Assembly (NCBI GenBank): GCA_003170825.1
Contig: PMYL01000052.1
Span: 1-56,176, forward strand
Origin: Acidobacteriaceae bacterium
GTDB taxonomy: Bacteria; Acidobacteriota; Terriglobia; Terriglobales; Acidobacteriaceae
Direction: 5' to 3'
DNA length: 56,176 nucleotides
Shown here in pieces: positions 53,401 through 56,176 of the stretch. The notes under the pieces were generated by a model, which did not search any database, was not told the origin of the DNA, and saw only the letters and a list, made by a program, of their open reading frames with translations. The first letter of the stretch is position 1, and each line of letters opens with the position of its first letter. Both the position numbers and the translations under genes were made by a program.

Positions 53401-55092
53401 GGGGACATAAGGCACAGTGATCCCGTTGTCTTCAGTGATGGCGATCCCTTGACTGAAATAGGAGTAAACACCCAGGCCGTACGCTGTGTGCGACGTAACC
53501 GAGTTGGAGACCACGTAGGACGGGTAGCCGTTCGCGCTGCCATCCATCCACGCGCCCTGGCTTGGAACATCATAGGGCAGCTCGCTCTGATAGAAGATCG
53601 TCTCGCCGCCGTTGCCATTCCATACAACCTGGGCTCCTTCGTAGTGCTCGACGAATAGGCCCAGCGCCGTAACGTTGTCGCCATTCACAATAACGCCGTT
53701 TTCGCCGGCGTTGCCCGTCCAGATAGGAGAAGCTCCTGCGCCGTGATCCGCGCGCCATGCCCAGATGTTGTCGAGGATGACGTTATCGCTGTCGATTTCC
53801 AGGCTGGTTGCCGCAGTGCCCACTTCGGCTCCGCCAATGCGGAAGAAGACATCGTTGATGGTGATCGGATTGCTCTGATGGCTGACTCTTGCCGAGCCCT
53901 GAACACCGATCTGCATGAGCACCGGCGAGGAGACCGGGCCGGCGTCGATAATCAATCCGGCAATCTGCACGCCATCCACATCGGCAACCGTAATCGCGGC
54001 TGATCCCGTCTGCGGAATGAGTGTGGCATAGCCGAGTCCCAGCACGATGGTGTTGGGGTTGGTGATGTTGATCGAGCCGCTGTACTCGTAGATGCCCGGA
54101 GTCAGAATGAGGTTCTGGCCATTCGCCAGGGCCGTATTGATGTCCGAGAGCGAGTTCGAGGGCTGCGCGATGAAAAAGCTGCTGATGGGAAGCGTGTATC
54201 CCGGCTCACTGCCGGTGGATGTGGCTGTGCCGGAGGCGCCGGCCCAGGTTGTGCCGGACGAATTGGTCAGCGCCGCAGGCACAAACACGTTGTAGTTGCC
54301 GCTGCCATCCACATAAAGGAAGGGCTTTTCGCGGCTGACCGGAGTCGTGGGAAGCACCGTATACTTAAGGGTCGGGTAGTTAGTCGCCGGCGCACCCTGC
54401 ACGCCGGAGAAGACCATATTCCAAACGTCTCCTGTCCAGCTTCCAATCGTGCTGTTGCGCGTATACCATTGCTGCTGCGAGCAGCCGGCGACATTGCCGG
54501 TGACAACCGTATTGCTGATAAATCCGCCGCTGGCGTAGCCGCAGCTGGTGTTCGTCAGCTCCAATCCACCGGAGTTATCCACAATCATGCGCCGGAAGGG
54601 CGAACCCTGCGATACGCCCCACTGATAGGAGCCCGAGGGCGCAGTGATCCGCATATTCTCAATGGAACGCCAGAAATTGGTCGTTATATTCCCACTGGAA
54701 TCCGTCTGATTCGTGTTCAAATAGCCTTGATTGATGTGAACGGCGCTGGGAATCGCGCCCAAGCCGGCCACGGACTCGTAATAGCCAACCTCAGCCTCAA
54801 CACCGGTGTAGGTCCCCGGCATGAAGAGCACTGCATAGCGACTATTGCTGAACTGGGCGGCGCCAGCACTCGGCGAACTCGACGCACTCAACCCGCTCAA
54901 CGAGGAATTGATTGCAGTGCTCGACATCGTTGTGTCGTAGATGTAGACGTTCGGGCCAAAGATGGATGAAGTGTTTTGAGCCGAGGCCTGAAGCCCCCCC
55001 GAAAGTGTGATTGCGAAGATCAGGCCAAGAAATAGCATAATGCTGATTCCAAAGCTTTTGCCGTCATTGAGAAGCGTGCCGCGATTTTTCAT
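50413..55092 (-). CDS. Large secreted beta-helix protein with FN3, Big-1 and five C-terminal repeats
   Basis: A 1559-residue protein. The ATG at 55092 follows GAGGAAAAC and starts a signal peptide (FGISIMLFLGLIFAITLSGG, cleavage near ASAQ). Residues about 40-620 are a right-handed beta-helix of the family often annotated as adenylyl cyclase or coagulation-factor-5/8-type protein (PNVYIYDTTMSSTAI, YAVLFMPGTYTGVE, TTPVSREKPFLYVDGSGNYN, NIWAWRADHGAG). Then come an FN3 domain, a malectin-like beta domain, a second FN3, a Big-1-like Ig domain (VIVQDAYGNLVPDASVTF) and five 94-residue repeats to the end. It looks like a surface or matrix glycan-binding or -degrading protein. No active-site motif was found. 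Confidence 0.8.
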   Translation of the reverse strand: MKNRGTLLNDGKSFGISIMLFLGLIFAITLSGGLQASAQNTSSIFGPNVYIYDTTMSSTAINSSLSGLSASSSPSAGAAQFSNSRYAVLFMPGTYTGVEAEVGYYESVAGLGAIPSAVHINQGYLNTNQTDSSGNITTNFWRSIENMRITAPSGSYQWGVSQGSPFRRMIVDNSGGLELTNTSCGYASGGFISNTVVTGNVAGCSQQQWYTRNSTIGSWTGDVWNMVFSGVQGAPATNYPTLKYTVLPTTPVSREKPFLYVDGSGNYNVFVPAALTNSSGTTWAGASGTATSTGSEPGYTLPISSFFIAQPSNSLSDINTALANGQNLILTPGIYEYSGSINITNPNTIVLGLGYATLIPQTGSAAITVADVDGVQIAGLIIDAGPVSSPVLMQIGVQGSARVSHQSNPITINDVFFRIGGAEVGTAATSLEIDSDNVILDNIWAWRADHGAGASPIWTGNAGENGVIVNGDNVTALGLFVEHYEGAQVVWNGNGGETIFYQSELPYDVPSQGAWMDGSANGYPSYVVSNSVTSHTAYGLGVYSYFSQGIAITEDNGITVPYVPGVSVTDAMTDFLTGSGQITATIDNVGTVAKSGSTSSYVPFYGAPCSTNCPAAPANLEAYAVASKQVNLTWTASSTPGALYSVYRSTTSGFTPSTANQVATSVTGTSFADTTAVAGTPYYYVVEASDVAGLSSASNQASATTTANHGEQITSYNVSIDSGCLNAAACTNASYNTIPTTSGQNWVYDTATYLSGTTTLSVKSVAINNPTGIVNWVPNNVFNSYTHGGPFTYTIPGLTPGASYIVALDFNENFVQTGTGYTNGGKVGYREFNVAINGAAVLSNFDIYATTGGANIANVQSFYTFADANGKISILFTIGAANNPTVNGIQVGTGSNMPAALAAPTNLAASSASDTQANISWDASSTSGVVYEVFRSTISGFTPSASNLITTTSGTSYADASLMPLTTYYYQVEANDGLFTSLPSNQASVSTPVGSAASIAEIGGSGQTAQYGAEFTNPLTVIVQDAYGNLVPDASVTFTGTGVSFPSGNTAVTNSLGQAQITAQPSAIGALAVTASVTGASAPASFTETGTPMPAALITPAPGSVLAGSSVTFTWSPGYGPTSYQLWLGTTGVGSKNLYNSGSTTGTTETVSGLPTDGVTLYARLWSLFDGKWQSNDYTYTEAGTLVPAALTTPTPGSVLPGSTVTFAWPGGAGPATYQLWLGTTGVGSKNLYNSGSTTGTTETVTGLPTDGVTLYARLWSLIDGKWQSNDYTYTESGTPVAPVLTTPAPGSVLSGSSVAFTWTAGAGPAAYQLWLGTTGVGSKNLYNSGSTTGTTETVTGLPTYGLKLYARLYWEINAVWKSADYTYTEAGTPVLAALTSPTPGTVLSGSSVAFAWSAGDGPTEYQLDLGTTGVGSSNLYNSGGTTATTETVSGLPTGGVTVFARLYSLISGKWQSNDYTYTEAGTLVPAALTTPTPGSTLAGSTVTFAWTGGNGPAEYQLELGTTGVGSSNLYNSGGTTATTETVSGLPTNGVKVYARLYQMINAKWQSTDYTYTAQ
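50416..51825 (-). repeat. Five tandem 282-bp repeats coding the C-terminal domain array
   Basis: Five units of 94 codons run to the stop codon. Each contains a PxPGSxLxGSxVxFxW segment, LGTTGVGSxNLYNSG and ends in SxDYTYTEAG. Large stretches are identical between units at the DNA level, especially units 1 to 3 and units 4 to 5, which points to recent duplication or gene conversion. The same unit occurs at the right edge of the window. Confidence 0.9.
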
Positions 55093-55221
55093 CAGAGTTT
55101 TCCTCGCTACGAATTGTTTGCGAACGCAGCGCCCAGGGGGGGTAGGGCGCATTTCGACGCATAAAGCCGATTGGAGCATACTAAGCATACAGAGAGCAAT
55201 ACCACTTTCTTCCAATACAAG

Positions 55222-55428
55222 ATGAGCCTGAAGAGGCGGTCATGCTGGGATGTGAACATCTGCACGCACACAGCAGAAGAGTGGACTCTGGAAGCGATTG
55301 GCCGGTTCGTTGCGGCCAGCGGAGAGATCCGTTTTGAGGCCGAAAACCGCCCGCAACTCTATGAATGGATGGAGCGAGTGCTGGTCGAGCAGGAGTATCC
55401 GCAGTTGCGCAAGGCGTCGCGGGCCTGA
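55222..55428 (+). CDS. Short unrecognised open frame, possibly a gene fragment
   Basis: A 68-codon frame starting MSLKRRSCWDVN and ending EQEYPQLRKASRA. Its middle (EEWTLEAIGRFVAASGEIRF, NRPQLYEWMERVLVEQEY) has the helical look and codon use of a true coding sequence, and it could be the C-terminus of a decayed transposase or regulator, but I do not recognise the family. The start codon lacks a good ribosome binding site. It lies in the promoter region of the large minus-strand gene. Confidence 0.3.
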   Translation: MSLKRRSCWDVNICTHTAEEWTLEAIGRFVAASGEIRFEAENRPQLYEWMERVLVEQEYPQLRKASRA

Positions 55429-55876
55429 CCCCTGATCTCTGACCGCTGCTATAGTCAGGAATTTCCCCGAAAAACTCCCCCTAACCAAGGTGAACCAGGA
55501 ATATTCGCTCTATCTTCTATCACTTCTAAAAATGACTACTGAGAGATTTGCAGTCGTTCGACCATTATCCGGTAACCTGAACCTCTCCGATGTCCGAAAA
55601 ACCGGACAGCGCCAGCTCTCCACTTTGCCCAAAACCAGCGCGACACTGAATTCTAGACACTTTCCAAAATTCGATTGCGTGATGTGATTCTTCATCCGAT
55701 TGTCTCACTTCAATGTCAGAAGTCCGGTGCGCCGAACGGAGTCCGGGAGGCATCGCCTCAGGGATCCGGGAAACGCTTTATAAAGCAAAACAGGGGAGAA
55801 CACCTTTGTGGACTCGAATTGTAGAACGGTTAGCGCTCAATGAGCAAGGGCGCTTCCAATAGACTCAGGGCCGATA
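55429..55876. other. Gap between two repeat-protein genes
   Basis: A 448-base stretch with no gene recognised. It lies downstream of the partial minus-strand gene and upstream of the large one. Short frames on both strands have no domain. No terminator like that at 50314-50370 was found after the partial gene. Confidence 0.4.
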
Positions 55877-56176
55877 CTACTGTGCCGTGTAGGTGTAGTC
55901 GGCAGACTTCCAGGCTCCGTTGATCCACGAATAGAGCCGCGCGTAGACCGTCTGCCCATAGGTCGGCAACCCCGTCACGCTGGCGGAAAGTGCCATCGTG
56001 CCGCCCGAGTTATAGATGTCGTGCGATCCCACTCCGGTGGTGCCCACATAGAGTTCGTACTCAGTGACCCCTCCTCCGGCCGTCCACTGGAAGGTCGCGC
56101 TCGAACCTGTCAGCGTACTACCCGGTGTGGGGCTGGTGAGCGCCGCAGCCACTGGTGCTCCGGACTCCGTGTAGGT
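55877..56176 (-). CDS. Repeat protein, C-terminal fragment (open at window edge)
   Basis: The last 99 codons of a minus-strand gene whose start lies beyond the right edge. They hold one copy of the 94-residue unit seen in the neighbouring 1559-residue protein (PTPGSTLTGSSATFQW, VGTTGVGSHDIYNSG, WINGAWKSADYTYTAQ) and the end of a previous one (TYTESG), so at least two tandem units are present. The stop context TYTAQ is the same as in the neighbour. It is probably a paralogous surface protein. Confidence 0.8.
   Translation of the reverse strand, partial: TYTESGAPVAAALTSPTPGSTLTGSSATFQWTAGGGVTEYELYVGTTGVGSHDIYNSGGTMALSASVTGLPTYGQTVYARLYSWINGAWKSADYTYTAQ

Overview
The window looks like a chromosomal segment of an acidobacterium (Acidobacteriota, probably Terriglobia). 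No rRNA or marker gene proves this. The clues are GC-rich coding DNA, secreted proteins whose C-terminal repeats (about 94 residues) are of a type common in that phylum, a bacterial deoxyhypusine-synthase-like gene, an UpxY/NusG-like regulator at the edge of an exopolysaccharide (EPS) locus, and many remnants of insertion sequences.

Layout. Bases 1-4.8 kb hold the tail of an HD-GYP protein, a B12-binding radical SAM protein, a small Thr-rich secreted protein and a lipoprotein glycosidase. Bases 4.8-12.2 kb (minus strand) hold an electron-transfer-flavoprotein module: a large acyl-CoA-dehydrogenase-like protein, an ETF:quinone oxidoreductase fused to a ferredoxin, EtfB and EtfA, then the deoxyhypusine-synthase-like gene. 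Bases 12.4-17.0 kb (plus strand, divergent) hold a cytochrome operon: a monohaem cytochrome c, an 11-haem membrane-anchored cytochrome c, a b-type cytochrome, and a second 11-haem cytochrome fused to a b-type cytochrome (CbcL-like architecture). The 260-bp divergent gap has CRP/FNR-type dyads and three TGTGGCC heptamers spaced one helical turn apart. A testable model is that ETF passes electrons to quinone and the cytochromes pass them from quinol to the periplasm.

Bases 17.0-22.0 kb hold a secreted glycosidase, a frameshifted radical SAM/SPASM gene, an outer-membrane barrel gene, and broken pieces of a tyrosine integrase, an IS630-like and an IS4-like transposase. Bases 22.0-49.5 kb are an EPS island: an UpxY/NusG-like factor, a TetR regulator with a 48-bp in-frame duplication, then a mostly co-oriented Wzx/Wzy-type pathway (membrane 4,6-dehydratase, tyrosine autokinase, outer-membrane export protein, flippase, polymerase, four glycosyltransferases, epimerase, the complete three-gene UDP-L-FucNAc pathway, initiating phosphoglycosyltransferase, acyltransferase). 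A reversed beta-helix protein gene, a decayed epimerase and a UDP-sugar dehydrogenase follow. The predicted glycan would contain L-FucNAc and a uronic acid and may be O-acylated.

Bases 49.5-56.2 kb hold an IS3-like transposase remnant, an intrinsic terminator, a 1559-residue secreted beta-helix/FN3 protein ending in five tandem repeats, and the C-terminus of another protein with the same repeat unit running off the window. All calls are by reading alone; no database search was run.
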